From SAR324 cluster bacterium REDSEA-S27_B3 (GTDB lineage: Bacteria; SAR324; NAC60-12): a stretch of 64,000 nt of DNA. Within the stretch, counting starts at the first letter, position 1, and every line of letters begins with the position of its first letter. Shown one piece after another: positions 27,413 to 37,216 of this stretch. A program made the translations under genes and the position numbers. The stretch is from positions 45,492-109,491 of the forward strand of contig LUQO01000003.1 of assembly GCA_001627865.1 (NCBI GenBank). Reading direction: 5' to 3'. The notes beneath the pieces are model-generated. The model was not told where the DNA came from. It saw only the letters and a list, made by a program, of their open reading frames with translations, and searched no databases.

Positions 27413-28885
27413 GTGGAAAAATTTGACCTGTGTGTAATCGGAGGAGGACCATCCGGTTATGCTGCCGCGATGCGTGCAGTTGATTTTGATAAAACTGTAT
27501 TGCTTGTTGAACGTGACCGTCTGGGTGGGGCGGGGATATACGACGGAGCGCTGTCTTCAAAAACGTTTTGGGAAATTTCAAAAGAATATGCCTCATTCAG
27601 TAAAAAGATGCGGCATTATGGTTTGACTGAACCAAATGTGCATTTTCATAATGTGCTTCAGGAAGTTAATGATGCAGTTTTTGAACGCTCAGATCAACTT
27701 AGCCAACACCTCCGGAGGGTAATTCAGCAACGTCCGGAACACTTCAGGTTCATCAAAGGCAGCGCCAGCTTACTCAGTGAAACTGAAATTGAGGTAAAAA
27801 CTGATTCCGGAAACCATTCCGTATTTGCAGATAATATCATTATTGCCACAGGAAGCCGGCCCCGCAAACTTGACTCAATCCCATTCGATGAGAATGTGAT
27901 TATGACCAGCGACGGTATAAGTTCGTTGAAAGAATTTCCTGAAAGTTTGGTGATACTTGGCGCTGGGGTTATCGGCTGCGAATTTGCCACCATCTTTTCC
28001 AACTTTGGAAAAACAAATGTTCACCTTATTTCCAAAGACGAACGTATTCTTCCCTTTGAAGACGCCGATCTGGCTAAGGCAATTGAAAGCAATTTGGAAG
28101 ACAACGGAGTACTGATTCATCGCTTGTCAAAGCTAAATACAATGGAGATCATCGACGGACAAGTTGAATATGTGATTGAACATCCGGACGGGGAAAAAGA
28201 TGTTTTTCACGCGGAAAAAGCATTGGTCTCTGTGGGACGTGTGCCAAATATAGAAAATACCGGTTTGCACGAAATTGGAGTTGAACTCAGTGACGCAGGT
28301 CATATTATTGATAATGACACTCAAACAAGTTTTCCCAACATTTATGCGGTTGGTGATATTACTGCAGATATTGCTCTGGTAAATGTTGGTGAATTGGAAG
28401 GGCGCCATGCTGTGGAAAAAATGTTTGGTGAACCCAGACGTCCTGTAATTTATGAAAATATCTCAACTATTATGTTCCTCAATCCTGAGGTAGCAGGAGT
28501 GGGAATGAATGAACAGCAGGCACAAAAAGCTGAGTTGAACTATCGTGTTGCCAGTTTTGATTTTCGCTGCATTCCACGGGCAGTAGCCATGCGTAATACT
28601 CAGGGATTTTTCAAAATCCTTGTCACAGATGATGATCAGATGAAAGTCCTGGGAATGCGCGCGGTTGGAGAACACGCATCAAGTGCGATTCAAGCTGTTG
28701 CTTTGCTTATTGCCACGAATAAAGGCATAGAAGAATTGGCTGAACTGATTCACCCGCATCCTTCAATAATTGAAGGCATACAGGAGTGTATTCGCGTGCT
28801 GTTAGGAAAGTCTATTTACAAACCTAATATTTTCCAGGATTATCTTCAGTATAGATGTTACAGAAATGGTCAGTTCATCTATTGA
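27413..28885 (+). CDS. Lipoamide-dehydrogenase-like flavoprotein without redox disulfide
   Basis: Pyridine-nucleotide-disulfide oxidoreductase family, 490 residues, GTG start. The FAD motif is GGGPSGYAAAMRA, the NAD(P) motif is ILGAGVIGCEFATIF, and the second FAD motif is IYAVGDITADIALV. The C-terminal dimer domain keeps the HPHPSIIEG His-Glu pair. Where dihydrolipoyl dehydrogenases have the disulfide GGTCLNVGCIPSK, this protein has GGAGIYDGALSSK (residues 38-50). Both cysteines are lost, and the single Cys of soluble transhydrogenase SthA is also absent. It probably transfers hydride between pyridine nucleotides or to another acceptor. Confidence 0.8.
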   Translation: MEKFDLCVIGGGPSGYAAAMRAVDFDKTVLLVERDRLGGAGIYDGALSSKTFWEISKEYASFSKKMRHYGLTEPNVHFHNVLQEVNDAVFERSDQLSQHLRRVIQQRPEHFRFIKGSASLLSETEIEVKTDSGNHSVFADNIIIATGSRPRKLDSIPFDENVIMTSDGISSLKEFPESLVILGAGVIGCEFATIFSNFGKTNVHLISKDERILPFEDADLAKAIESNLEDNGVLIHRLSKLNTMEIIDGQVEYVIEHPDGEKDVFHAEKALVSVGRVPNIENTGLHEIGVELSDAGHIIDNDTQTSFPNIYAVGDITADIALVNVGELEGRHAVEKMFGEPRRPVIYENISTIMFLNPEVAGVGMNEQQAQKAELNYRVASFDFRCIPRAVAMRNTQGFFKILVTDDDQMKVLGMRAVGEHASSAIQAVALLIATNKGIEELAELIHPHPSIIEGIQECIRVLLGKSIYKPNIFQDYLQYRCYRNGQFIY

Positions 28886-29029
28886 AAGGAGCCTGAAGCC
28901 CACAGACCATAATCTGAATTCTTTTCAAATCAAAAAGTTTTGGTAATGTAATACCAATCTCCCTACCTGCCTCTAAGAAATCCATTTTCAGAGTGTCTTA
29001 TTTTGATAAAAAAGGAGGGTACCTGAATT

Positions 29030-30268
29030 TTATAAACTCGAACTTGCAGAAAATAAAAGCGTGATTGATTCACGCGTCATTGTTTTTGATTCTGTGAGTC
29101 CGGAATAAAGCCAGGCTTTACCGGTGCCGGAAGTATAAATTGCTCCAAACGTAAGTGATGAGGAAGAGGAATAGGAAGTGTAGCCAAAACTTAAACCATA
29201 AATATCAATGTAATCTGTCGGTCCTGTCGTTGATGAATCCGGAGTTGGCCTGTTGTCAAAGTTTGTGAACAATCCAAAACGCACCGCGTTTGTAGGATCA
29301 ATATAATATTCCGTGCCTCCGGAATAATTAATTACATCAGCACGTCCTTTTTCCTGAGCCTGATAATAATCTAAATCAAAAGTGTAGAGTTGTGATGGTG
29401 TTGGGAAATATGCTGCGCCAAAAGCAATATGTAAAGGTAATTTGCGTTTTACCTCAGTCTTTGTGCTATTAAAGGTTGTAGTAAGGCTTGCCGTACCGGT
29501 GCTGTTATCTGTACTGTGATATGATACATCTCCCTGAAACGGTCCATTAAACAATATTGCCTGGTCCATTGCCACTCCCAAAGTGAGCAAATTGAATGGA
29601 CTCCACTGAGCCCCAATTTTAGGTACCATCCCGTCTTCCCTCTGTTTTTTGCTTTCGTAAAAAAGCTCATAGCTTCCATTAGTACTTTCCAGAAAAGAAT
29701 GCTGTTGTCGCATGAAACTCCTGTAATGGTAATAAAGAGTCAGTCCAATAGATAAATCCTCTCCCAGTCGCATTGCTGCCGAAGGTCCCATAAGGTATGT
29801 GATGTCCTCCGAATGCAGACTCAGATAAAACTTTTTTACTGAACTCAAAGGATTATCAAATACCAGATCCTGATGTTCTATAAAAGCGTCTGGCACTACA
29901 TAAGAAAAACAGAAAGAATACGATTTGAACTTTTTTAGCACTCCAAAATAGTTTGGCAAAAGTGATTCACTATCACGAACCCAGTCCTTCGTTCCAATGG
30001 CCTCATAGTATATGGTCTTCATTTGGTGCATCACGTTACCACTTCCTGAAAGACTGTCTCCCACCGCGTAGGCGATTCCTCCCGGATTATAATAACATCC
30101 TGTACTGTCATCAGATACAGCAACGTAGCTACCTCCCATAGTTGCCGCACGCTCACCAATCAGCATATTTTTGTAGTGAGCATCATCAGCATGAAGCTGA
30201 TATGCAAACGAGCAAACAAAAATTAATATACTAAAGCGCAGCCAAATATTGCTGAAATCTTTTTTCAT
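29030..30268 (-). CDS. FadL/UPF0164-like outer-membrane beta-barrel protein
   Basis: A roughly 412-residue exported barrel protein. After a signal peptide ending near YQLHAD, the mature N-terminus IGERAATMGGSYVAVSDD with CYYNPGGIAYA matches the hatch-like start of OmpP1/FadL and UPF0164-type proteins. The rest is alternating amphipathic beta strands rich in Tyr, Ser and Gly. I choose the ATG at 30268, with AGGG upstream; an ATG ten codons earlier (30298) overlaps the peptidase gene further. Last gene of the hisS-lspA-SH3-M48 run. Possible role: uptake of hydrophobic compounds. Confidence 0.75.
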   Translation of the reverse strand: MKKDFSNIWLRFSILIFVCSFAYQLHADDAHYKNMLIGERAATMGGSYVAVSDDSTGCYYNPGGIAYAVGDSLSGSGNVMHQMKTIYYEAIGTKDWVRDSESLLPNYFGVLKKFKSYSFCFSYVVPDAFIEHQDLVFDNPLSSVKKFYLSLHSEDITYLMGPSAAMRLGEDLSIGLTLYYHYRSFMRQQHSFLESTNGSYELFYESKKQREDGMVPKIGAQWSPFNLLTLGVAMDQAILFNGPFQGDVSYHSTDNSTGTASLTTTFNSTKTEVKRKLPLHIAFGAAYFPTPSQLYTFDLDYYQAQEKGRADVINYSGGTEYYIDPTNAVRFGLFTNFDNRPTPDSSTTGPTDYIDIYGLSFGYTSYSSSSSLTFGAIYTSGTGKAWLYSGLTESKTMTRESITLLFSASSSL

Positions 30269-31070
30269 TTTTCTTACCCTGAATTTTATCAATTTCATTT
30301 TTTACAATAAATTCCTGTAATAATTGATAACGCAAATCTATAGTCGGATGAGTCTTGGAAAGCACTTTTGCCTGTCCCTGTTCCAGGTGAGGTTTTAAAG
30401 ATTTAAGATAATCAAGATAACTTTGTGCGTCATATCCGGTCGCAATCATCATTTCCATAGCTTTTTGATCAGCATCAGCTTCATCTTCTTTGGAAAGTCC
30501 TTCTTCCATCAGCATCTTAAAAGCAAGGTCATTTAGTCGCTCAAGTGCAATTTTGGCGGAAAGTGTTGCTCCACCTAAAATTTGTGCGATTCCTGAAGTC
30601 AGGGAACGGTCAGAGCTTTCAAGTTTTAGTTTTCGTACGATGTGTTTTTGATCAATGTGTGCCAGTTCGTGCGATAAAACCGCAGCAAGCTGGGCTTCAT
30701 TACGCATAAGTTTCAAGGCACCCTTTGTGACAAAAATGTAGCCCCCTGGAGCAGCATAGGCATTGATATCTTCGGTATCAAGAATCCCAAAATAATATCT
30801 TAGTTCGGGACGTCCCAACTGTGCCGCAATACCAGTGCCGATTTGAGAGACATAGCTGACCATTTGTTTGTCTCTCAGGATTGGATATTTACCAAGGATT
30901 TTTGCCGCAACACCACGCCCAAAATCAATTTCTTTTTCTGTACCAGCTTCCTGATTTTTCCAGAAAATATGATGGGCACGCAGCCGATATTCCTGTGCTT
31001 CAGCTGAAGATACAAAGTCCAGGGAAACGATAAAAATGCTCAAAAACAGGCAGTTATAAAATTGCCTCAT
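30231..31070 (-). CDS. Periplasmic M48-family zinc metalloprotease
   Basis: A 279-residue exported peptidase. A signal peptide occupies about residues 1-25 (cleavage near SSAEA-Q). The zinc motif is HELAH in LSHELAHIDQKH, and the third ligand is in the EDEADADQKA segment. The domain before it contains YAAPGGYIFVTKGAL, typical of BepA/YfgC-like enzymes that watch over outer-membrane protein assembly. The TPR domain of BepA is absent. It lies 6 bases after the SH3 gene and overlaps the downstream OMP gene by about 38 bases. Confidence 0.88.
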   Translation of the reverse strand: MRQFYNCLFLSIFIVSLDFVSSAEAQEYRLRAHHIFWKNQEAGTEKEIDFGRGVAAKILGKYPILRDKQMVSYVSQIGTGIAAQLGRPELRYYFGILDTEDINAYAAPGGYIFVTKGALKLMRNEAQLAAVLSHELAHIDQKHIVRKLKLESSDRSLTSGIAQILGGATLSAKIALERLNDLAFKMLMEEGLSKEDEADADQKAMEMMIATGYDAQSYLDYLKSLKPHLEQGQAKVLSKTHPTIDLRYQLLQEFIVKNEIDKIQGKKNEKRFQQYLAAL

Positions 31071-31076
31071 TTTTCC

Positions 31077-31607
31077 TTATTCTGTATATGCCAAAAATTG
31101 AACAGAGTTTTCTTCATCTGTGGGTTGTTTCTCCATCCACTCCAGCGCCAAATAATCTGTCTGATATGGACTGATTTTTTGACCTTTTTTATCCACCAAC
31201 CCTCTCACACCAACTACCGCAGAAAATGTACGCAGACGCACTCTTTTCCCTGATGAGGATTTGAGACTGATTTTTTGACTCAAAATCGATTTTTTTGCTC
31301 TAACCGGCACATCAGAAATCTGTCCGCGCATAACCCAGCCCTGACTGCCCTCTGCTTCAATTTTCTGCCAAATACCTTTTGTCTCTTTGGTAACAACTTC
31401 TGTTCCGCGAGACAATTTTTTGAGCACATTGCTGCTTATTCGTGGCTGTTCACGTAATGCAGAGCCTAACCCCTTAATATAACCGGTTGTCTCTTTTGCA
31501 ATTAACGTAGTATTAAATGGAGCAAATAAAAAAATTATCACTGCAACAATATGTATGCGGTAATTTTTGCTTAACAAGTTTGAATTAAATTGAATTTGAA
31601 GATGCAC
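31077..31607 (-). CDS. SH3-domain periplasmic protein with FecR-like tail
   Basis: About 176 residues, exported. A hydrophobic signal segment is followed by a bacterial SH3 domain (ALREQPRISSNVLKKLSRGTEVVT, then GWVMRGQI). The C-terminal part contains VRLRTFSAVVGVRGLVDKKG, which looks like the FecR-domain signature also seen at 60449-61384. The start is uncertain: GTG at 31607 has an AAGG upstream and overlaps lspA by 23 bases, while the longest frame starts at 31658. Likely binds peptidoglycan or a peptide partner. It lies between lspA and the M48 peptidase. Confidence 0.65.
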   Translation of the reverse strand: MHLQIQFNSNLLSKNYRIHIVAVIIFLFAPFNTTLIAKETTGYIKGLGSALREQPRISSNVLKKLSRGTEVVTKETKGIWQKIEAEGSQGWVMRGQISDVPVRAKKSILSQKISLKSSSGKRVRLRTFSAVVGVRGLVDKKGQKISPYQTDYLALEWMEKQPTDEENSVQFLAYTE

Positions 31608-32109
31608 TGCCTTTTTTATGAAATAATAGGGGGATGATAAAGAATACCACACCAACACTGATAAAACAGTCAGCGATGTTGTTTACAAAAAAACTTGTTT
31701 CGTACCAGCGAAAATGGAAGAAATCCGTAACGTGACCATAAACCACTCTGTCAATTAAGTTTCCTGCAGCTCCGGGTAAAACACAAGCCAGACCTGAACG
31801 TGTGTAAAAATCCAATTCGTGCCAGAAGCGGGTCTGGTAATAAAGCATTGCTGCCACTGCCAGCAATGAAACACCAACCAGCAAAGGAATTCTAATCGAA
31901 TCGGAATAATCCGCCAAAAAACTAAAACTGACGCCACGATTTTGTACGTGAGTCAGGTCTAAAAAATTTGTTAAAATTCCGGTGGTTTCATACAAAGGGA
32001 TGTTTGCCCTGACCCAAATTTTTGAACCAAGATCCAAGCCCAAAAAGATGATCATTATTATCCAATTTGACCTGAACGAAAGTGATGTCAACGTTTCAGT
32101 AATTTTCAT
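31585..32109 (-). CDS. lspA: Lipoprotein signal peptidase
   Basis: Inner-membrane aspartic protease that removes signal peptides from lipoproteins, of which this window encodes at least five candidates. 174 residues with four membrane helices. The two catalytic aspartates lie in GNLIDRVVYGHVTDFF and VNNIADCFI. It follows hisS by 12 bases, and its end overlaps the SH3 gene. Confidence 0.93.
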   Translation of the reverse strand: MKITETLTSLSFRSNWIIMIIFLGLDLGSKIWVRANIPLYETTGILTNFLDLTHVQNRGVSFSFLADYSDSIRIPLLVGVSLLAVAAMLYYQTRFWHELDFYTRSGLACVLPGAAGNLIDRVVYGHVTDFFHFRWYETSFFVNNIADCFISVGVVFFIIPLLFHKKGSASSNSI

Positions 32110-32121
32110 AACTTATTCCGT

Positions 32122-33387
32122 TTAAGAAATCAAATCCGAAATTTTTACAGGCTTCTGTTCATGTAGCTGCAAATCCCGGATAACTACCTTGTCTTCAGAC
32201 AACTCCTCCGGAAAGAGTAGGATTGCTTTTGCTGCGCCTGATTCATTTGCCTGCCGCATAGATTTTTTCATTTTTTTCATACTGAAATTACAGTCCACAA
32301 CTGAACCTTTCATGCGTAATTCAGACGCAATTTTCAAAGCAATTCCCACTTGCTCACTGGCAAATGGAATAATTGTGTAGTCCAGTTTTTTTTGCAGTTC
32401 CGGAAATCGATTCAACTCTTGCAACACATCCAGAACCACCACATCACCAAAGCCGAATCCTACTGCGGGTACTGTTTCACCTCCAAATGTTGAAAGCAGT
32501 GAATCGTAACGCCCACCGCCGCAGATTGCGCGGTGCTTTTTTTCAGGACTGTTAACCTCAAAAACTGCTCCGGTGTAATAGGAAAGGCCTCTCACAATGG
32601 AAATGTCAAATTTGAGGTAACCGGAGTATCCTGCTGTATCCATCAATTCCATCAAGTGTTGTAATTGCTCAATTCCTGTAGTATCTGTCAGGTTTTCTTT
32701 TAGTTCGTTCAGGTCTGATTCTGAAAGAAATTCATTTAACTGCCCAACCTGTTTTGCAGACAAACCTGCATCTTCCAGCATTTCACCCAAGTCTTTTGCA
32801 GAAATTTTGTCGCGTTTATCAAGTATTACCAGAACAGTACTATGCAGCTCTACAGGCACATTAATCTGAGTTAAAATCGCGTTCAGAATACGACGGTCAT
32901 TGATAAAAACCTGAAATTCATTTGCCGTAAGTCCCATAGATTCACATGCGGAAATCAGCAGCATCAGAATTTCTGCTTCTGCCACCATCTCAGGTTGACC
33001 AATTATGTCCGCGTTCCACTGAAAATGTTCTCGACGCCTCCCTTTGGTCATTCTCTCATAGCGAAAGCATTGCGGCATCGAAAACCACTTTATCGGGAAT
33101 GACAATGATTTATTATGCTGAAGAACAAGTCTCGCAAGAGATGGAGTCATTTCAGGACGCAGACTCAATCGTCTTCCGCTTTTGTCCTCAAAACTGAAGA
33201 GCTGCTTGCTGATTTCGTCTCCTGCCTTGCGGATATAAAGATCTTCATGTTCCAGCACACAAGTATCATATTCTTCAAAACCCGACTGTACCGAAACGCT
33301 GCGCCACACTTCAAATAACCAGTTGCGCAGTCGCATTTCTTCCGGGAAGAAATCACGCGTACCCTTTACAGGCTGTAAATCAATCAT
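32122..33387 (-). CDS. hisS: Histidyl-tRNA synthetase
   Basis: Class II aminoacyl-tRNA synthetase, 421 residues. The opening PVKGTRDFFPEE is typical. Motif 2 includes LRPEMTPSLARL and FRYERMTKGRRREHFQWN. The histidine-specific signature is RGLSYYTGAVFEV, and motif 3 includes AVGFGFGDVV. The C-terminal anticodon-binding domain follows. First gene of a minus-strand run hisS-lspA-SH3-M48-OMP. Confidence 0.96.
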   Translation of the reverse strand: MIDLQPVKGTRDFFPEEMRLRNWLFEVWRSVSVQSGFEEYDTCVLEHEDLYIRKAGDEISKQLFSFEDKSGRRLSLRPEMTPSLARLVLQHNKSLSFPIKWFSMPQCFRYERMTKGRRREHFQWNADIIGQPEMVAEAEILMLLISACESMGLTANEFQVFINDRRILNAILTQINVPVELHSTVLVILDKRDKISAKDLGEMLEDAGLSAKQVGQLNEFLSESDLNELKENLTDTTGIEQLQHLMELMDTAGYSGYLKFDISIVRGLSYYTGAVFEVNSPEKKHRAICGGGRYDSLLSTFGGETVPAVGFGFGDVVVLDVLQELNRFPELQKKLDYTIIPFASEQVGIALKIASELRMKGSVVDCNFSMKKMKKSMRQANESGAAKAILLFPEELSEDKVVIRDLQLHEQKPVKISDLIS

Positions 33388-33445
33388 GTTTGGTTTTTTT
33401 CTATGCTCTGTATACTAAAACAGGTAATAAGCTGCTTAATCCTGT

Positions 33446-34357
33446 TCAATTATTAAATGCCAATTCCGGAATTTTTTTAAAATCTTCCCACGCCAAAGGC
33501 ATTGCTGAGCGATTACGTAAGAGGTAAGACGGGTGAAAGGTGGGCAAAACAGTCCAATTTTCATATTGTTGAATCTTTCCACGTGCCTTGGTAATCCCGG
33601 GCAGCTCAGGAATTAAAGTTTTTGTTGGAATATTGCCGAGAGTTACAATCAATTTTGGATTCAATATTTTGATTTGCTGTTTGATGATTGGGAGACAGCA
33701 CGATATTTCTGCAGGAGTAGGATTCCTGTTTTCAGGAGGTCTGCATTTTACAATGTTAGTGATATAAACATCAGATCGTTCAATCCCCAATGCACTGATC
33801 ATTTTGGTTAAAAGCCTGCCTGCTCTTCCTACAAAAGGTTCTCCTTGAGCATCTTCATCTGCTCCTGGTCCTTCTCCAAGAAACATCACAGTGGCATTAG
33901 ATAAACCTCTGCCAAATACCAAATTTTTTCTGGTTTTACCCAGAGCACATCTTTGACAATCCTCATACTTTTGAAACAATTCCGACAGAGTGTTAATTTT
34001 TTTTGCTGATTCCTGATGTATCACAATTTGAGCAAATGCTTTGGTTAAAGACTGCTGTTTAACCTTGTTTCCTTTATCCTGATTTTCTGCAATATCTGCT
34101 GGAGGAGGAAAAAACTTTGGATGTGTATTTTTGTACTGAATCATTCCGGATTGATCTGGATGATTCGGGAAGGAAGTTTGTTTTTCCTGTTGCTTTTGAG
34201 AAATATCTTTTTCAACTGGAATTATTGCTCCCAAACCTTCTATCACTCTTCTTAGCTCAACCCTGGGCATTGCTTCAATGTTCATGTAATTTTGCCCTTT
34301 TTTGTGAACAGTCTGCAATTGATTTTCAATTTGCAGAAGCAGAGCCGAATAATCCAA
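33446..34357 (-). CDS. Type-4 uracil-DNA glycosylase
   Basis: Removes uracil from DNA; Fe-S-containing family 4 enzyme. The C-terminal 200 residues carry CQRCALGKTRKN, GEGPGADEDAQGEPFVGRAG, NIVKCRPPENRNPTPAE and the late HPSYLL motif. The cluster cysteines are the two in CQRC, the one in VKCRP and probably one of the adjacent CC pair in ISCCLP. The first 110 residues are a polar, weakly conserved N-terminal extension common in this family. The start is TTG at 34357, supported by GGAG six bases upstream. 303 residues. Confidence 0.9.
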   Translation of the reverse strand: MDYSALLLQIENQLQTVHKKGQNYMNIEAMPRVELRRVIEGLGAIIPVEKDISQKQQEKQTSFPNHPDQSGMIQYKNTHPKFFPPPADIAENQDKGNKVKQQSLTKAFAQIVIHQESAKKINTLSELFQKYEDCQRCALGKTRKNLVFGRGLSNATVMFLGEGPGADEDAQGEPFVGRAGRLLTKMISALGIERSDVYITNIVKCRPPENRNPTPAEISCCLPIIKQQIKILNPKLIVTLGNIPTKTLIPELPGITKARGKIQQYENWTVLPTFHPSYLLRNRSAMPLAWEDFKKIPELAFNN

Positions 34358-34497
34358 ACTATTCTCCAGTGTGGTTATCTTTTTAAACTAATGTTTTCAG
34401 TGAAATAACTTGATTAAAGTAAGATATTGATAAATTTATTCATATTGACATCAATAGTTCTTCAGGGTTTGAAATGTATGTAATGAAAATTTTTTGT

Positions 34498-35853
34498 CTA
34501 CAATATGTAACGGCTCAAATCCTGGTTTTTCAACAGGCTTGAGAGCCTGCTTTGAATATATTCCGGAGTCACAGTTATTTTCTGATCTTTCAATTCCGGT
34601 GCTGTAAAACTGACTTCTTCAAGCAGCTGTTCCATAACAGTGTGAAGTCGGCGTGCTCCTATATTTTCTGAATCTTCATTTATTTGACAGGAAATTTCTG
34701 CGATTGTGTCTATTGCGTCTTTGGTAAATTCCAATTCAACACCTTCTGTTTTCATCAAGGCGGTATATTGAACAATCAGCGCGTTTTTTGGTTCAGTAAG
34801 AATCCGTACAAAATCTTTTTTATTCAATGAGAGCAGCTCAACACGAATCGGGAACCGTCCCTGCAGTTCCGGAATCATGTCAGAGGGCTTTGTCAAATGG
34901 AATGCTCCCGCGGCAATAAACAGAATATGGTCTGTCTGAACAGGTCCATATTTTGTGTTGACCGTTGATCCTTCGACAATCGGCAATAAATCCCGCTGCA
35001 CACCTTCTCTGGAAATATCCGGCCCCTGGGAGTGGCTCCGTCTTGAGGCTATTTTATCAACTTCATCTAAAAATATAATCCCGCTTTGTTCAGCGCGTTT
35101 TACTGCGTCTCTGGAGACTTCTTCCATGTCAATCAGTTTGCTCACTTCTTCCTGTTGCAGGATATCTCGCGCGTCCTCAATGCTGACTCGTCGGCGCTTA
35201 GACTGTTTGGGCATCATATTCGCGAGCATATCGCGTATATTTAAATCCATGTTGTCATTCATGGAAATCGGCATAAATTCCATCACTGCGCCTGATGGCT
35301 TCTCGGAAACATCCAATTCAACAATCCTTTCGTCCAAAACTCCAGAGCGAAGTTTTTTACGGAATTTCTCCCGAGTTGGATTTTGTGCTGGTTTTTCATC
35401 CGGATTATCTTTATCTCCGTCAGCCGGTGGCAGCAGCAAATTAAGCAAGCGTTCTTCCACCATCTCTTTGGCTTGTTCCTGTTTGCGCTCCATTTGTTCC
35501 TGTCTCACCATATTGACTGAATAATCCGTCAAGTCTCGTATCATTGATTCAACATCACGTCCAACGTAGCCCACTTCAGTAAATTTTGATGCTTCAACTT
35601 TTACAAATGGAGCATTCACCAGCCTGGAAATTCTGCGTGCAATCTCAGTTTTGCCTATACCTGTGGCACCAATCATAATGATATTTTTTGGCAATATTTC
35701 GTCTTTCAAATCATCTCCCAGTTGCAGGCGTCTCCAACGGTTACGCAGGGCAATTGCCACAGCTTTTTTTGCATCAGTCTGACCGATGATGTAACTATCC
35801 AAAGCATCAACAGTTTCCTGAGGGGTCATATTGTTTTCGGCAGTTGATGTCAT
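34498..35853 (-). CDS. hslU: HslU ATPase subunit of the HslUV protease
   Basis: AAA+ unfoldase that feeds proteins into HslV. 451 residues. Walker A is GATGIGKT (62-69). The intermediate domain runs from about residue 110 to 240. The Walker B region is [11 protein letters not shown], the sensor region includes GRFPIRVEL, and the C-terminal tail ends QDLSRYIL as needed for insertion into HslV. It follows hslV by 4 bases. Confidence 0.96.
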   Translation of the reverse strand: MTSTAENNMTPQETVDALDSYIIGQTDAKKAVAIALRNRWRRLQLGDDLKDEILPKNIIMIGATGIGKTEIARRISRLVNAPFVKVEASKFTEVGYVGRDVESMIRDLTDYSVNMVRQEQMERKQEQAKEMVEERLLNLLLPPADGDKDNPDEKPAQNPTREKFRKKLRSGVLDERIVELDVSEKPSGAVMEFMPISMNDNMDLNIRDMLANMMPKQSKRRRVSIEDARDILQQEEVSKLIDMEEVSRDAVKRAEQSGIIFLDEVDKIASRRSHSQGPDISREGVQRDLLPIVEGSTVNTKYGPVQTDHILFIAAGAFHLTKPSDMIPELQGRFPIRVELLSLNKKDFVRILTEPKNALIVQYTALMKTEGVELEFTKDAIDTIAEISCQINEDSENIGARRLHTVMEQLLEEVSFTAPELKDQKITVTPEYIQSRLSSLLKNQDLSRYIL

Positions 35854-35857
35854 TTGA

Positions 35858-36379
35858 TTAAAATTCCAATTCTTCGTAGGTTATTTTGTCATTAGTGTAA
35901 ATACAAATATCAGAGGCAATTTTCATTGATTTTTCTGCGATTTCCCGTGGACTGAGTTTTGTATCAATTAGCGCGCGGGCAGCCGAGAGAGCATACATAC
36001 CGCCTGAACCAATTCCTATCAACCCATCATCCGGCTCAATCACATCTCCGTTACCGGAAATAACAAGTGAGGCTTCAGCGCTTGAAACTGCCAGTAGTGC
36101 TTCCAGGTTTCTCAGCATTTTATCAGTACGCCATTCCTTGGCCAGTTCAACTGCTGAACGCAACAGCTTTCCATTATACTGCTCAAGTTTTTCATCAAAT
36201 TTTTCAAATAGTGTGAAAGCGTCGGCTGTTGAACCGGCAAATCCGGCAATAACCTTACCATCAAAAGTATTGCGCAATTTTCGCGCGGACGGTTTCATTA
36301 TGGTGTTTTGCATAGAGACTTGACCGTCTCCTGCCATCACTACGCGATTATCTTTGCGCACACTGAGAATAGTAGTCAT
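35858..36379 (-). CDS. hslV: HslV peptidase subunit
   Basis: Proteasome-like threonine peptidase. The N-terminus [11 protein letters not shown] provides Thr2, which becomes the nucleophile after Met removal. [10 protein letters not shown] and [16 protein letters not shown] are family blocks. 173 residues. Organised with hslU, about 120 bases downstream of pgsA. Confidence 0.96.
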   Translation of the reverse strand: MTTILSVRKDNRVVMAGDGQVSMQNTIMKPSARKLRNTFDGKVIAGFAGSTADAFTLFEKFDEKLEQYNGKLLRSAVELAKEWRTDKMLRNLEALLAVSSAEASLVISGNGDVIEPDDGLIGIGSGGMYALSAARALIDTKLSPREIAEKSMKIASDICIYTNDKITYEELEF

Positions 36380-36495
36380 AGAACAAATTAATCTGTTAGT
36401 ATTAGGCTTTTCAGTTTTTATATCTTATCAGCTGACAAGCCATTGTCCAGACTAGAGATACATACAAGGTCAATACTAAAACGCCTGATTGACCA

Positions 36496-37062
36496 TCATT
36501 CATCGGATAAAGCCTGAAAATAGCCAACAATGTAATTATAAGCGCTCCAGAGAGAAATTGCCGTAGCAACCCAGAGCATCGCAATACCAATCTCATTGCA
36601 TGGGAGGCCTAATGTGGGATAATGTATTATGAGGAAACCGACAGCAATCATTTGTGTTATTGTTTTGCTTTTGCCGCCACTGCTCGCCGCAATTACCACT
36701 CCTTCTGCAACGGCAATTGATCTTAGACCGTTAATAACCAATTCCCTGGCAATAAGGATTACTGTCAAATATGCAGGTGCTCTTTCCATGGCAACAAGAA
36801 GAATTAACAGTGAACAAATTAAAATCTTGTCCGCGACAGGATCCAGCAATTTCCCAATCTTTGTGGTTTGCCCCTGATGTCTGGCAATGGCGCCGTCCCA
36901 ATAGTCAGTCAGACAAGCAATCAAAAAAACAAGCCATGTGCCTAGCAGAATCCACCGATCGTCTTTTCCAATTACCATACCTGCATAAATAAAAGGCACC
37001 AATGCCACACGCAATGTTGTTAAATGGTTGGCGGTAAGCCATTTTGAAAAAAATGCAACCAT
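36496..37062 (-). CDS. pgsA: CDP-diacylglycerol-glycerol-3-phosphate 3-phosphatidyltransferase
   Basis: Inner-membrane enzyme of phosphatidylglycerol synthesis. The CDP-alcohol phosphotransferase signature DGx2ARx8Gx3Dx3D is read in DYWDGAIARHQGQTTKIGKL followed by LDPVADK. About four or more membrane helices. I start at the ATG at 37062 rather than the TTG one codon earlier. 188 residues. Divergent from hemA. Confidence 0.92.
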   Translation of the reverse strand: MVAFFSKWLTANHLTTLRVALVPFIYAGMVIGKDDRWILLGTWLVFLIACLTDYWDGAIARHQGQTTKIGKLLDPVADKILICSLLILLVAMERAPAYLTVILIARELVINGLRSIAVAEGVVIAASSGGKSKTITQMIAVGFLIIHYPTLGLPCNEIGIAMLWVATAISLWSAYNYIVGYFQALSDE

Positions 37063-37216
37063 CAAAAAAAATTCCTGTCTTGAGTTATTTGCTCTGTCCA
37101 GATATGATGCGTCGATTCATAAAAAAAAGCAATTAACCTTTGATTCTACTTAAATTTAGTGAAAAGAATACGTTTGATCTCAGATCACTATTAAGAACTC
37201 CAAAATTTATTATTTT

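Noticed and set aside
34955..35524. 189-codon ORF opposite hslU
   Set aside because: Antisense shadow of a fully conserved gene; Ser-rich composition is an artefact of the complementary frame.
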